The notes: a model not told the origin generated them from the letters alone. A stretch of 55,633 nucleotides of DNA from Alphaproteobacteria bacterium (GCA_020446675.1 JAGREE010000023.1:1-55633); one strand, 5' to 3'. Numbered from the stretch's first letter, positions 45,992 to 55,633 are shown. A program made the numbers and translations.

Positions 45992-46855
45992 TCACATATT
46001 TTTTGAAATGCTGCGAAACCGCTCAAGCAACGGATTTATATATTTTCTGGTATCTTCCCGATTATAGGCAAGATAGGCCGGTTGTTTGATCACGGGCGCA
46101 TTATTTACAATTATCAGTGTGCCAGAATCCAGATATTCGGAAACCATTGACCTTGGGAAATAGCCACAACCACCAAACTCGACGATATATTTTATTCCGT
46201 AAAGTCCGATATTTACCGATAATTGTGGAACAGTCGGCGCAGGGAAATAATGTCTCATGGATTCTTTAAATTCTTTTCCCCAATCCACCTCGACATAATT
46301 ACTGTTGAATATATCAGCAAGAGGCACGTCTTTTTGCGGTGTACGGGGATTGGCAACTAGAACAAAATGTTCCAGATAAAGTTCTTCGACAGCAATACCG
46401 GGAATACTCGGTGCAGAAAGCAGAATGGCAACGTCAATTATGCTTTCTTCCAGTCGTCTGATAAGGTCAGTGGCAATGCCAAACTCCACGCGATAGGCAA
46501 TATCAGGAAATTTTGCCTTTGCCCAAGGCAGCCATGCCATGATAACCGGCTCCCAAAGGCCCGGTCTGGCGCCGATGGAAATATAATCCCTGTACATATC
46601 TTCACTTGATACTTTTTTCACCGCTCTTTCCCAAAGCTGGACAAAGCTAAGCGCATATTCCTGAAAATATATTCCGGCCTGGGTAAGGGTGGCCCCTGAT
46701 TTATTTCGAATAAACAGGGTTTTACCCAACTGATCTTCAAGCGCTTTAATCCGGGCGCTCACAGTTGACTGTGTAACATGCAGTTTTTCGGAGGCAATTC
46801 TGAAATTGCCAACTTCAACTATCGTCAGAAAGGTTTTTGCCAAGGTAATATCCAT
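45992..46855 (-). CDS. LysR-family transcriptional regulator
   Basis: DNA-binding regulator of 287 residues. The winged helix-turn-helix is at residues 1-60 (ASEKLHVTQSTVSARIKALE), followed by the substrate-binding domain from about 90. The N-terminus resembles HdfR-type members. It is divergent from the SulP transporter gene across 157 nt, the usual arrangement for a LysR regulator and its target, so it probably controls the SulP operon in response to an anion. Ligand unknown. Confidence 0.92.
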   Translation of the reverse strand: MDITLAKTFLTIVEVGNFRIASEKLHVTQSTVSARIKALEDQLGKTLFIRNKSGATLTQAGIYFQEYALSFVQLWERAVKKVSSEDMYRDYISIGARPGLWEPVIMAWLPWAKAKFPDIAYRVEFGIATDLIRRLEESIIDVAILLSAPSIPGIAVEELYLEHFVLVANPRTPQKDVPLADIFNSNYVEVDWGKEFKESMRHYFPAPTVPQLSVNIGLYGIKYIVEFGGCGYFPRSMVSEYLDSGTLIIVNNAPVIKQPAYLAYNREDTRKYINPLLERFRSISKNM

Positions 46856-46910
46856 TTAGAATAGATACAAAATAATTGCATTTATGTATAGATAAATTTG
46901 ATTCATGAAA

Positions 46911-46922
46911 TTTTGTACAAAA
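46911..46922. promoter_or_regulatory. Palindrome between lysR and sulP
   Basis: TTTTGTACAAAA is a perfect 12-bp palindrome in the divergent gap, about 90 nt before the SulP start and 55 nt from the LysR start. LysR proteins bind T-N11-A type dyads, so it is a candidate operator. Confidence 0.4.
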
Positions 46923-47012
46923 AAACAGCAGATTATTTAATTTTCAATTCGATTAAATTGATGTTAAATTGCTTTTACATTTTTTTGATTTATGAGTTAG
47001 TCTTATTTTATT

Positions 47013-48596
47013 ATGAACACTAAGTTCTCCAGTTTAAAGTTCGATTTTTTTGGTGGTTTAACATCTGCCATCGTAGCACTTCCGCTTGCTCTGGCGTTCG
47101 GGGTTGCTTCCGGACTTGGGCCAACGGCCGGGCTTATTGGTGCCATCGTTTTGGGCTTCTTTGCTTCACTTTTGGGGGGAACACCTTTACAGATTTCCGG
47201 TCCGACAGGCCCAATGACCGTGATTGTCGCGGGACTTGCTCTTAAATATAACGGTAATTTGGAAATTATTTTTTCCATAATCATTTTATGTGGAATAATT
47301 CAGTCGCTATTTGGTGTTTTCCGGCTAGGGGCATATGTTAATTATGTTCCACTGCCCGTTATTTCAGGGTTCATGACCGGGATTGGCTCGATTATCATTC
47401 TTATGCAGTTGCTGCCTGTGCTTGGCGATTATTCAAATCATAATGGTTTACAGGAAATTATTGCTGCAATACCAGCCGCACTTGAAAACAGTCATGCTCC
47501 ATCCTTGAGTTTCGGACTGGTTACGTTTTTATTTGTAAAATTTTTTCCAAAAAATTTAAGCGGCTATATTCCACCACAGCTTTTGGCGCTAACGGCTGGA
47601 ACCGCAATCGCGGCTTATTATTTTCCCGATCTTAAAACGATCGGCGAAATTTCAACATCAATGCCGGAATTAAGAAATTTTTCCCCAACGTATAATTTGT
47701 TGCCGGAGATAATTACAGCATCATTCATGCTTGCACTATTGGGGTCAATAGATACTCTTTTGACATCAACTGTTGCTGATAAAATTACAAAAACAAGACA
47801 TGATTCTGACAAGGAGCTGATTGCTCAGGGTATTGGAAATGCTCTTGTCGGTTTTGTCGGTGGACTTCCCGGTGCCGGAGCGACCATGAGAACAGTGGTC
47901 AACATCAAAGCAGGGGCAAAAACCCGTCTGTCAGGGATGCTTCATTCAGTCATTATGCTTATTGTCGTTGTTTTTCTGGGCACTATTGCAGAAAAAATCC
48001 CGCTTTGTATTTTAGCGGGCATTTTGCTTAAGGTTGGTATTGATATAATTGACTGGGATTTTTTAAGAAAACTCAGATTTTATCCAAAAGATAAAGTTCT
48101 GTTGATGTTTACTGTTCTGATCCTGACGATATTTTCTGATCTTGTGACGTCAATTGGGCTTGGACTTATCCTTTCGCACATGATTTATTCCAAAAAAATG
48201 CATAAATCACAACTTAACCAGATTCAGGTTTTTGAAGCTGAAGAAGACGAAACCCCGGAATTTAGCGAACTGGTCCTGATCGAAAAGGAAAATAGTCGCA
48301 GCGCAAGAGTAAAACTGAGCGGAAGCCTGAATTACAGTGTTGTCAAGGATCTGACCCAGTTGATTAATAATGCTGCAGCAAACAGGCAAAATTTAATACT
48401 GGATTTTGAGGATATTGTTTCAATTGATATAAGCATTGCTTCTGCCATAGAGGATATTTTAAAATCACTTAAGGGCGAAAAAACGGTTAAACTAAAAATA
48501 AAGCAGGATGAGACCTATAATATGCTGCGTAGCCTCGGGATTTTAAAGTTGATCGATACAGCAAATATTCAGATATTGGAAAAAGACGGTAAATAA
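47013..48596 (+). CDS. SulP-family anion transporter with STAS domain
   Basis: Inner-membrane anion permease (sulfate, bicarbonate or dicarboxylate). The 527 residues have about 12 membrane segments opening with FFGGLTSAIVALPLALAFGV, then LLGGTPLQISGPTGPMTV, and a cytoplasmic STAS domain at about 425-525 (LSGSLNYSVVKDL, LDFEDIVSIDISIASA). The substrate cannot be told; neighbours give no carbonic anhydrase. It is followed after 1 nt by a small membrane protein gene, and is divergent from the LysR gene. Confidence 0.92.
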   Translation: MNTKFSSLKFDFFGGLTSAIVALPLALAFGVASGLGPTAGLIGAIVLGFFASLLGGTPLQISGPTGPMTVIVAGLALKYNGNLEIIFSIIILCGIIQSLFGVFRLGAYVNYVPLPVISGFMTGIGSIIILMQLLPVLGDYSNHNGLQEIIAAIPAALENSHAPSLSFGLVTFLFVKFFPKNLSGYIPPQLLALTAGTAIAAYYFPDLKTIGEISTSMPELRNFSPTYNLLPEIITASFMLALLGSIDTLLTSTVADKITKTRHDSDKELIAQGIGNALVGFVGGLPGAGATMRTVVNIKAGAKTRLSGMLHSVIMLIVVVFLGTIAEKIPLCILAGILLKVGIDIIDWDFLRKLRFYPKDKVLLMFTVLILTIFSDLVTSIGLGLILSHMIYSKKMHKSQLNQIQVFEAEEDETPEFSELVLIEKENSRSARVKLSGSLNYSVVKDLTQLINNAAANRQNLILDFEDIVSIDISIASAIEDILKSLKGEKTVKLKIKQDETYNMLRSLGILKLIDTANIQILEKDGK

Positions 48597-48597
48597 A

Positions 48598-49179
48598 ATG
48601 CCATTTAAATTCAAACTTCAGCATCAAATGGAAACACACCGGGAAACCTTATATAAGTTTCTTATTTTACTGGCCGTACTCATCCTCTATTTCAGTTATT
48701 TAAGTTATAAATATGGAATTTTAACTGGCGGTATTGTATCGGCCATTACCTGGAGTTTTTTTGTTCTTTGTACGCCTATTGCCGATGCCGGGTTTTTGCT
48801 TGATTTTCCCATAAGGCTGCTTTTCGGTATCCGGATGCTTCATAGCGAGTTGCTAGTCTGGGCCATTGCGTTTTCCATTAATGGTTATACGTTATATGAT
48901 GATCCGGCAATTTATGACAAAACCGTACTGACAGAGCTTCTTAAAAAAATAATACTTACCCCATATCCATATTGGAGTATCATTATTTTAAGCGGAATTG
49001 GTACATTTTACTCCGTTTATTTTGGTGATGAAATGCTCGATGTGTTTCGCCACCGTGACCGGCAGAAATTTCATGAGCATGGATTTAAAATCCGTCTGGT
49101 TGGGGCAATTGCCCTGTTTGCCTTGATTTTTACTGCCTATTATTTTCTTCTTTCAAAATTACAAATTGAAGTGTCTTAA
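48598..49179 (+). CDS. Small membrane protein coupled to SulP
   Basis: Family not recognised. The 193 residues show hydrophobic segments at about 19-36, 40-62, 122-142 and 167-187, with a conserved-looking TPIADAGFLLDFPIRLLFG loop between. It begins one base after the SulP stop, so it is translated with it and may be an accessory subunit. No enzymatic motif is seen. The C-terminus is short and polar. Confidence 0.75.
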   Translation: MPFKFKLQHQMETHRETLYKFLILLAVLILYFSYLSYKYGILTGGIVSAITWSFFVLCTPIADAGFLLDFPIRLLFGIRMLHSELLVWAIAFSINGYTLYDDPAIYDKTVLTELLKKIILTPYPYWSIIILSGIGTFYSVYFGDEMLDVFRHRDRQKFHEHGFKIRLVGAIALFALIFTAYYFLLSKLQIEVS

Positions 49180-49191
49180 TCTGGCCTAACT

Positions 49192-49234
49192 ATTATCGAT
49201 AATTTTGACTATTGGGCATAATGTTTTTTATATA
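49192..49234 (+). promoter_or_regulatory. Possible promoter of tamAB
   Basis: A perfect palindrome ATTATCGATAAT lies at 49192-49203, followed by TTGACT at 49205-49210 and a TATATAAT stretch about 18-20 nt later. Spacing to the best TATAAT is 20 nt, longer than ideal. Assignment is tentative. Confidence 0.35.
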
Positions 49235-49380
49235 ATGTTATTCAGAATGAATTTGGCTTGTTATAGTTAAAAATCAAAGGGTATAAGGCAGCAGTCTTCA
49301 GTGCAAAGGAACAGTTCACTATCTTTTATATTAATTTAAAACGTAGCCTTAAAAGTGCCGGGAGGCTTTTTGCACTTGCT

Positions 49381-51138
49381 TTGATTTTTATTTCGGCAGT
49401 GGCCGGATTTTCTTTGCCATTATTTGCCGCCGATCAAATCACCTACCAGATCAATATTCAGGGACTGGAAGGCGAAGAATTTGAAAATGCACGTAATGTT
49501 TTTAAAGCGTCATCCATTCTTGAAAATAAAAAATCATCAAAACTGATCTCACTTACCAATCTCAATGGCCGCATTGAAACGGATGTTGACCTGTTAAATC
49601 AGATCATGCGATCCGAAGGTTATTATGGCGCCGCAATCACTGACCAGCTGGCCCGTCGGAATAATGAGTTTGAAATAACGTTAATGGTCACCCCGGGACC
49701 AGTTTATAAGTATGGTGACATCAAAATTGAATTTCAGGGCACAATTCCGCAAGAGGACATAAAAGAAAAATTAAATAAAGCGATGCTGATTAAGGCAGAG
49801 CAGCCGGCAAGGGCGCAGCCGGTAAAATCAAGCCATGATAATATACTTGTGATGTTGCCGCAGTTGGGATTTCCGTTTGTTCAGAAAATTGATGATAATT
49901 TTGTGGTTGATCATCGCAGCCAGAAGATGGACGTCACGTTTACCATTGACACCGGACCAAGACGCCGGATGGGACTTGTAAAGTTTGAAGGATCGGAGAC
50001 TGTAAATGAAAGCTTTCTATCCAAATTCATCATTTGGAATGAGGGGGATACCTATGAACAGCGATATGTTGATGGTCTTCGGAACAGGTTGCTACAGTCA
50101 AATTTATTTTCAGGGATCGATGTCAGCGTTACACCACGAGATCAGGATTTTGCAGATATCAATGTCAAACTGACCCCGGCAAGGCAGCGGACAATCGGAA
50201 CATCGCTTGGATATTCCACGGCAGAGGGTGTGAGCGGTGAAGTTTCCTGGGAACACAGAAATATATTTGGCAGTGGCCAGCGCCTGAATGTCATCGCCCA
50301 CGCGGCCGAAATTGAACAGTCACTGACGAGCCGGCTTGAAATTCCGCATTTTAAAAGGCTTGATCAGACACTGTCCTTTGAAGGCGGTCTAAAGCGGCAA
50401 AATACAGATGCGTTTCTGGCCTATACGGTAAATACACAGGCTGGCATTGACCGGGTGATAACGGATCATATTGCATTGCTCGCCAATGTGGTTCTGGATT
50501 ATAATGTGGTCACGGATGCCCTTGGTAAAAATGACTTTATGCTTACCGCACTTCCATTCGGCTTTCGCTGGGACAGTTCTGATAATCTTCTGGACCCGAG
50601 TTCCGGTTTACGTGCATCCGTGATTACGGCACCAAGTTTTGGGGTGGGCAAGACAAGTTTTACATTTCTGAAAAGCGAAATCAGGGCAAGCGGATATTAC
50701 CCGGTAACATCAAAAAAGAATGTTGTACTGGCGCTTAGAACGCGGCTTGGCTCCATTGTCGGTGTCGAAAATGAAACGCTGCCCGCAACGAGCCGTTTTT
50801 TCTCCGGTGGTGGCGGATCAATCAGGGGATACGCGTTTCAGCGGGTGGGGCCACTGGCCGTAAATGGTGATCCACTTGGTGGGCGCTCGGTTTCGGAAGT
50901 GGCTGGCGAGGTCAGATTTAAATTTGAAAATAATCTGGGGCTGGTCCTTTTTTCCGAAGGTGGAAATGTCTATCTGGATACGATGCCCAAATTCAGTGAT
51001 TTTCGCTGGGCTGCCGGTATTGGAGCCCGTTACAGTACCGGGTTTGGCCCGATACGTTTTGATATTGCCTTTCCGCTTAATAAAAGAACGGGAGACAGCA
51101 GTTTTCAGATTTATATCAGTTTAGGGCAGGCTTTTTAA
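49381..51138 (+). CDS. tamA: TamA, BamA-family outer-membrane assembly protein (start uncertain)
   Basis: Outer-membrane subunit of the translocation and assembly module. The 585 residues carry POTRA-like domains (about 20-265) and a 16-strand-type surface-antigen barrel with GSIRGYAFQRVGPL near 475 and a C-terminal Phe. The only canonical start in frame near the 5' end is TTG 49381, which would cut off the basic part of the signal peptide; the frame stays open to 49267 upstream and encodes NLKRSLKSAGRLFALAL, a typical signal n-region, but lacks ATG, GTG or TTG. A GTG at 49301 in another frame could join if one base were missing in the T run at 49324-49327. It overlaps tamB by one base. Confidence 0.88.
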   Translation: MIFISAVAGFSLPLFAADQITYQINIQGLEGEEFENARNVFKASSILENKKSSKLISLTNLNGRIETDVDLLNQIMRSEGYYGAAITDQLARRNNEFEITLMVTPGPVYKYGDIKIEFQGTIPQEDIKEKLNKAMLIKAEQPARAQPVKSSHDNILVMLPQLGFPFVQKIDDNFVVDHRSQKMDVTFTIDTGPRRRMGLVKFEGSETVNESFLSKFIIWNEGDTYEQRYVDGLRNRLLQSNLFSGIDVSVTPRDQDFADINVKLTPARQRTIGTSLGYSTAEGVSGEVSWEHRNIFGSGQRLNVIAHAAEIEQSLTSRLEIPHFKRLDQTLSFEGGLKRQNTDAFLAYTVNTQAGIDRVITDHIALLANVVLDYNVVTDALGKNDFMLTALPFGFRWDSSDNLLDPSSGLRASVITAPSFGVGKTSFTFLKSEIRASGYYPVTSKKNVVLALRTRLGSIVGVENETLPATSRFFSGGGGSIRGYAFQRVGPLAVNGDPLGGRSVSEVAGEVRFKFENNLGLVLFSEGGNVYLDTMPKFSDFRWAAGIGARYSTGFGPIRFDIAFPLNKRTGDSSFQIYISLGQAF

Positions 51139-54100
51139 TGACTGATAAAAATCCTTATATGAAAAAAATTCCTTTTCGAAAGCTGGCAAAATATCTGGGT
51201 GGCCTGATTGGATTTTTGTTTATAGGGATAATTGGGATCTTTTTTTATCTGGATACGCAGACAGGAAAGGACCAGATCAGGCGATATATCAATACTGCAC
51301 TTCAATCGGATAACAGTGCGATTATTATTTCAAAGCTGGAAGGTTCTTTATATTCGGAAATTACAATCCCGGATATAAGGTTTACTGATCGTGAAGGGGC
51401 ATGGCTTGAAATAGAAAACACGAAAATTTATTGGTCCCTCGGAGACCTTTTTAACGGTCGATTGTCAGTGGCGCAGTTAACGGCCGATCAGGTCAATTAT
51501 ATGCGTAACCCTATCGCTGATGATGCGCAGAAAGCCAATGACAACGACCCATTTGTCCTGCCGGAACTTCCCCTTGATATCTATATAGACCGGTTTGAAA
51601 TCGGCCGTATCCATGTATCAGAAAAGGTTGCCAGGAAATTATCCACCTTAACGGCCAGTGGTCTTTTAAAACTGACGGAAAGTGATGGTCTTCTGACCAA
51701 ATTTAATCTGATTACACAGTCGGAAGAGGACAATGAATACTCAGGGGATCAAATACTTGTCGATATTTCCTATCCCAATACCGGGGAAGCCCTGAGCGTG
51801 GATATCGGTTTAAACGCACCGGAAGACGGACTTTTTGTTGCCCTAGCCGGTCTTGAACCCCGACAATCAATCAGCGTCCATTTTAATGGAACCGGACCGA
51901 TTGATAACTGGAGCGGGAAACTGGAAGCGAGGGCAAACAGTAAAATTTTCGCAATGGCCGGGGTAAATTACAGGAATGGTGAATTCGCGCTTCAGTCGAA
52001 TTTTGATCCAAGTGGATTTGTCAGCGGTGAAGTTTCCAATCTGCTTGGTAATGCAAATTCGCTTGAACTGGTCATGACCCCAACGGATCAGGCTGATTTG
52101 TCAGCCGTTAAGCTTCAGTTTCAGACAAAAATTTTGAAATTAAATGCAAATGGAACCGTCAGTACAAATAACCCGGCAATCGCGGACGGTATCATTTTTG
52201 ACGCCGAGTTGAGTGACGCTGAGCCATTTAACAAATTAATCAATCCCGCATTTATAGAACCCTTTAACCTAAAGGGCAGATTGGATAATCCGTTCCAGTC
52301 CCCAAAAGTCACACTGGATATAGAGGGGATTAATATAGGCCAGTTGGAAAATGGAGAGATTTCACTGTCCGCATTATTATCCGGCCATTTTGAAACGCTT
52401 TTTGACAATGGAAAAATCACAAATACTTCCAGCGGGAAGATTTCTTCCATAAAAATGAAAAATGCGGGCGATGTTGAGGCATTAACTGATAATGACATAA
52501 ACTGGGCAGCGGGTGTCGAATATGATACGGCAACTTCTTTGATGCAGATTGACAATATTGCTTTGGAGAATGAATTTTTAAATCTAACGGGCAATGGGGC
52601 CTATAACACCACCGATGGAAATGTGACGGCGACAGTATCCACTGTTATTGATAATATTGCGGCCCTTGCTGAAAAACTGGATATATCCCCTGCGATTGCC
52701 GGGAAGGCTGAGCTTTCCGCAAACATATCCCGCAGCGGGCTTGAAAGCCCGCTTTCCGCCGAATTTGACTTGAAGACAACGGATCTTGATCTGGGCAATG
52801 TTCTGATCAATGAAATCGTTGGAAATCACCCGACATTCAGGGCCAAAATCATGCAGAATGCGGATGGCGCGATTACCCTTTCCGATACTGTTTTAAATGG
52901 TGCCTATACCAGTTTGAATGCGGCGGGTGAATTATCAGCCGATCAGGTATTTGAACATTCAGATTTTACGCTTTCCATTTCAGATATGGATCAGATTGAA
53001 AATCTTGATGGCACGGCCCTTGCCGGAAATATTGATATCAACGGCACCCTAGAGGGGGGTGTCAGTTCACCGAATGTTGTCATTGAAACAGCATTTGACA
53101 GATTGGATGTTCAGGGTATTGCTTTTGAGAATTTTAAAGCGCAATTAAAAGCCGATGATATTCTCAATGCGCCAAAGGCAGAACTCAATCTGAATAGCGG
53201 AACCAGTCTGGGTGCATTGACACTATCCTCGGAACTTACGACCGGACAGAATGGGTATAAAATTGAGGATATCCAAATTTCCCTTGGCGCATTTGAGGCG
53301 CGGGGGACAATCGAAATGCCGACGGATAAACCCCTGGCGGGATCAATTTCCATTATCACTGATGAAAATAAAAATCATCAGGCCGGTGTGGAAGGGGTTG
53401 TCACTGCAAAAATTGATCTATCCGATCAGGATAATATTCAGGACATTGTTTTTGATGGCACTGTTGAAAATCTTTCCCTGCCGCTTACGGGACGTGGTGT
53501 GCTGAGCATTCAGTCTGCAAAAATTAATGCGGATGCAAGGCTGCTTGAGCAAAAGCCGAATTTTAAAATCAGTGCCGAGATTGAAAAACTGATGCATCCG
53601 CTTATTCAGGCGGATCAGGCCAGTATCAGTGCCAGTCAGGATGATAACGACCTGTCCTTCAGTCTGACCGCGGCGGGAAGTGCGTTAACGCCCTATCATA
53701 TTGCTGTGAACGGTAAATCAACGGAGGAGTTTAACGATATTCTGGTCACTCTTGAGGGGGATATAGACCAGACCAATTTTAATCTTAACGACCCCGCCCA
53801 TATTTTAATGGCTGACAATTCTTTTGAACTTTTGCCATTCATTCTGAAAATCGGTGAGGGGGATATATCCGGGCGACTGAAAAAAACAGGAAGTGATTTT
53901 GGGGGTTATCTCACCCTTAATAAAATGGCAATTCGGCCATTTTCTGTCCTTTTACAGGATCGCCCCATGGTGGGACAGCTAGACGGTCAGATCGGCATTG
54001 ATGGTAAGGATAATATTTTATCCGGCAATTATTCTTTAAGGGTAAGCAATCTGGCCCTTGAAAGTTTTCGCTCGCTGAACGGGCAGATGATAGAATTAAC

Positions 54101-55523
54101 AGCAGCCGGCACCATCAGTAATGACAGTCTTAGCCTTAATGGCGCACTAAAAGAGGACGGATTAAATAAGGCGGATTATTCAGCAACTCTGCCCCTTGAT
54201 GTTGATTTAAGCATTTCCAAGATAGACTTAGCCTTGGAAGAGCCGTTCTCAGCAACTTTAAACTGGGATAATGATATTGGGTCGATCTGGCCCATGTTTA
54301 ATCTTGCCAGCGATGATTTGAGAGGGGGGCTTGTTGCAAAACTGAATTTTGGCGGGACAATTTCAAACCCGGATCTGGATGGCAGTGTTCGACTTTCAAA
54401 TGGACATTATGAGAATTTAAAAGCGGGGTTTGTTGCCGATAACATAAATATGAATGCGGACATAAAGGACCGGGAGATCACATTGGGTTCTTTTAGCGCA
54501 ACAGATGGTGAAGAGGGCAGAATAAATGCAAGTGGTGTCGTAAAGCTGGATGAGGATTTTAAGTATACAGCCGACGCAACACTCAACCTTGTCAATGCCC
54601 ATCTGGTTCGTCAGCCGGAGTTACAGATTATTGCGTCTTCCGATTTATCATTCACCAAAAACGAAAAGGCCGCACGCTTAAGCGGGAAAATTGTTGTTGA
54701 TAATGCCAGTATTGGGGCGGTTGAGCAAAGCGCGCCGGAAATAATCCAGCTTGATGTTACCGAAATTAACAGTGAAGGGCTGGAAATAAGCAATAAAAAT
54801 CAGGCGGTCAAACCTATTGACCTTGATCTGACCCTTGATGTGCCGGGAAAATTATTTATCCGCAGTTATGGTCTTGATTCAGAGTGGAAAGCCGATTTAG
54901 CGGTTAAGGGAACATCGGAAGAGCCACTGGTCAGCGGAACGGCGTCCCTCATACGCGGATTTTTTGAGTTTTCCGGAAAACGTTTTATCCTGACCCGCGG
55001 TAATCTGACATTCCCCGAAGACGGCTCGAACGATCCCATCGCAGATGTGGAAGCGGAACACCAGTTAAGTGACCTGCTGGCAAAGCTGAATATTACCGGA
55101 CGGGTCAGTAAGCCGACCATTAAAATGAGCTCGAACCCTTATCTGCCGGAAAATGAATTGATGGCGCGGATTTTGTTTGGAACCTCCGTTTCCGAGCTTT
55201 CGGCCGTGGAACTGGTTCAGCTGGCATCCGCCGTCCATTCAATGTCAAATGGTGGCGGGCAGGGCTTTATGGGCGGGATCAGGAACGCGATCGGTATTGA
55301 CAGGCTTTCAATTGATAATGATGCGTCCCGCGAGTATGGAACCACCATTACCGGCGGAAAATATCTGACCAATAATGTTTATGTGGAAGTATCAACAGCA
55401 CCCGCAACAGGGGAAACATCAACGGCCGTGGAAGTTGATCTGACCAAAAACCTGTCATTGGTGACCAAAAGAACGCTTGACCATGATAACAGTCTGTCAA
55501 TCCGCTGGTCCTGGGATTACTAA
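51138..55523 (+). CDS. tamB: TamB, inner-membrane translocation/assembly subunit
   Basis: The 1461-residue protein has one N-terminal membrane anchor (about residues 17-36) and a long periplasmic beta-rich region ending in the conserved TamB/DUF490 domain (about 1080-1461: LIRGFFEFSGKRFILTRGNL, MARILFGTSVSELSAVE, TNNVYVEVST). TamB is an AsmA-like bridge that carries lipids or supports outer-membrane protein assembly with TamA. The length is somewhat above the E. coli protein (1259). It starts within the tamA stop (TAATG), so the pair is coupled. Confidence 0.95.
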   Translation: MTDKNPYMKKIPFRKLAKYLGGLIGFLFIGIIGIFFYLDTQTGKDQIRRYINTALQSDNSAIIISKLEGSLYSEITIPDIRFTDREGAWLEIENTKIYWSLGDLFNGRLSVAQLTADQVNYMRNPIADDAQKANDNDPFVLPELPLDIYIDRFEIGRIHVSEKVARKLSTLTASGLLKLTESDGLLTKFNLITQSEEDNEYSGDQILVDISYPNTGEALSVDIGLNAPEDGLFVALAGLEPRQSISVHFNGTGPIDNWSGKLEARANSKIFAMAGVNYRNGEFALQSNFDPSGFVSGEVSNLLGNANSLELVMTPTDQADLSAVKLQFQTKILKLNANGTVSTNNPAIADGIIFDAELSDAEPFNKLINPAFIEPFNLKGRLDNPFQSPKVTLDIEGINIGQLENGEISLSALLSGHFETLFDNGKITNTSSGKISSIKMKNAGDVEALTDNDINWAAGVEYDTATSLMQIDNIALENEFLNLTGNGAYNTTDGNVTATVSTVIDNIAALAEKLDISPAIAGKAELSANISRSGLESPLSAEFDLKTTDLDLGNVLINEIVGNHPTFRAKIMQNADGAITLSDTVLNGAYTSLNAAGELSADQVFEHSDFTLSISDMDQIENLDGTALAGNIDINGTLEGGVSSPNVVIETAFDRLDVQGIAFENFKAQLKADDILNAPKAELNLNSGTSLGALTLSSELTTGQNGYKIEDIQISLGAFEARGTIEMPTDKPLAGSISIITDENKNHQAGVEGVVTAKIDLSDQDNIQDIVFDGTVENLSLPLTGRGVLSIQSAKINADARLLEQKPNFKISAEIEKLMHPLIQADQASISASQDDNDLSFSLTAAGSALTPYHIAVNGKSTEEFNDILVTLEGDIDQTNFNLNDPAHILMADNSFELLPFILKIGEGDISGRLKKTGSDFGGYLTLNKMAIRPFSVLLQDRPMVGQLDGQIGIDGKDNILSGNYSLRVSNLALESFRSLNGQMIELTAAGTISNDSLSLNGALKEDGLNKADYSATLPLDVDLSISKIDLALEEPFSATLNWDNDIGSIWPMFNLASDDLRGGLVAKLNFGGTISNPDLDGSVRLSNGHYENLKAGFVADNINMNADIKDREITLGSFSATDGEEGRINASGVVKLDEDFKYTADATLNLVNAHLVRQPELQIIASSDLSFTKNEKAARLSGKIVVDNASIGAVEQSAPEIIQLDVTEINSEGLEISNKNQAVKPIDLDLTLDVPGKLFIRSYGLDSEWKADLAVKGTSEEPLVSGTASLIRGFFEFSGKRFILTRGNLTFPEDGSNDPIADVEAEHQLSDLLAKLNITGRVSKPTIKMSSNPYLPENELMARILFGTSVSELSAVELVQLASAVHSMSNGGGQGFMGGIRNAIGIDRLSIDNDASREYGTTITGGKYLTNNVYVEVSTAPATGETSTAVEVDLTKNLSLVTKRTLDHDNSLSIRWSWDY

Positions 55524-55633
55524 CGCGGGGCAGATTTTTAATCGATTGTAAATTCACCAACATCAAGAATAGGGGAGGCATCAATATCCTCATCATTTTA
55601 AAATTTGTTTCATCTGAATTGTTAATATTAAAT
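55524..55633. other. Window end, no gene called
   Basis: The last 110 nt hold no supported gene. On the reverse strand a short acidic open stretch (55538-55597) ends in TAA but is closed upstream by another TAA, so it cannot be called as the end of a neighbouring gene. Confidence 0.5.

Noticed and set aside
55538..55597. Acidic reverse-strand stretch that resembles the C-terminus of a neighbour gene
   Set aside because: The frame is closed by TAA at 55598-55600 after 19 codons and has no start.
1..55633. Search for CRISPR arrays, transposases, integrases, tRNA and rRNA genes
   Set aside because: No regularly spaced repeats, no transposase or integrase motifs and no tRNA-like cloverleaf were recognised by eye.

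Overview
The window reads as chromosomal DNA of a marine-type, moderately A+T-rich alphaproteobacterium. The evidence is a short protein with a VPLPA-type C-terminal sorting tail, an exosortase fused to an EpsI-like domain, TamA/TamB, and typical alphaproteobacterial housekeeping genes. An Emcibacter/Kordiimonas/Sneathiella-like lineage would fit, but this is inference and no 16S rRNA is present. I see no tRNA, rRNA, CRISPR array, transposase or prophage gene.

Left edge (1-5051): the 3' part of a degenerate prolyl-oligopeptidase-like gene is followed by glpD, glpQ and glpT for glycerol-3-phosphate use. The kinase of the same pathway, glpK, lies at 40767-42245, on the far side of the polysaccharide region.

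Centre (5069-39490): a large exopolysaccharide/exosortase locus. It contains an initiating polyprenyl-phosphate sugar transferase (reverse strand), a VPLPP-CTERM protein with an excellent sigma-54 promoter match, a Wza-like export protein, an outer-membrane barrel, a chain-length regulator, a BY-type kinase, Wzy-like and Wzx-like membrane proteins, and Pgi and GalU. These are followed by two tandem paralogous PP-loop proteins, a GT2, a hexapeptide acetyltransferase, a GT4, a GT2, a GT26-STAS fusion, the exosortase (XrtD-like, EpsI-fused), a PrsT-like TPR lipoprotein and an ExeA-like ATPase. A reverse-strand pair (secreted glycoside hydrolase, membrane acyltransferase-like protein) interrupts the forward operons. 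Then come rfbBACD (dTDP-L-rhamnose), an ATP-grasp ligase and an alpha/alpha-toroid protein, closed by a strong terminator at 39491-39515. Together these describe a Wzx/Wzy-type polysaccharide built on undecaprenyl phosphate, probably containing glucose-derived sugars and rhamnose, O-acetylated and perhaps amide- or amino-acid-decorated, and coupled to exosortase processing of VPLPA-CTERM proteins.

Right part (39539-55633): an OmpA-like protein, glpK, a beta-propeller lipoprotein convergent with a PAPS-type sulfotransferase, a TrkH potassium transporter, a LysR regulator divergent from a SulP transporter plus a small membrane protein, and a tamAB operon. No canonical start codon sits well at the 5' end of tamA.

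The most promising undescribed elements are the tandem PP-loop pair with the ATP-grasp/toroid pair, the GT26-STAS fusion, and the sigma-54-driven VPLPP-CTERM gene beside its presumed sortase locus.
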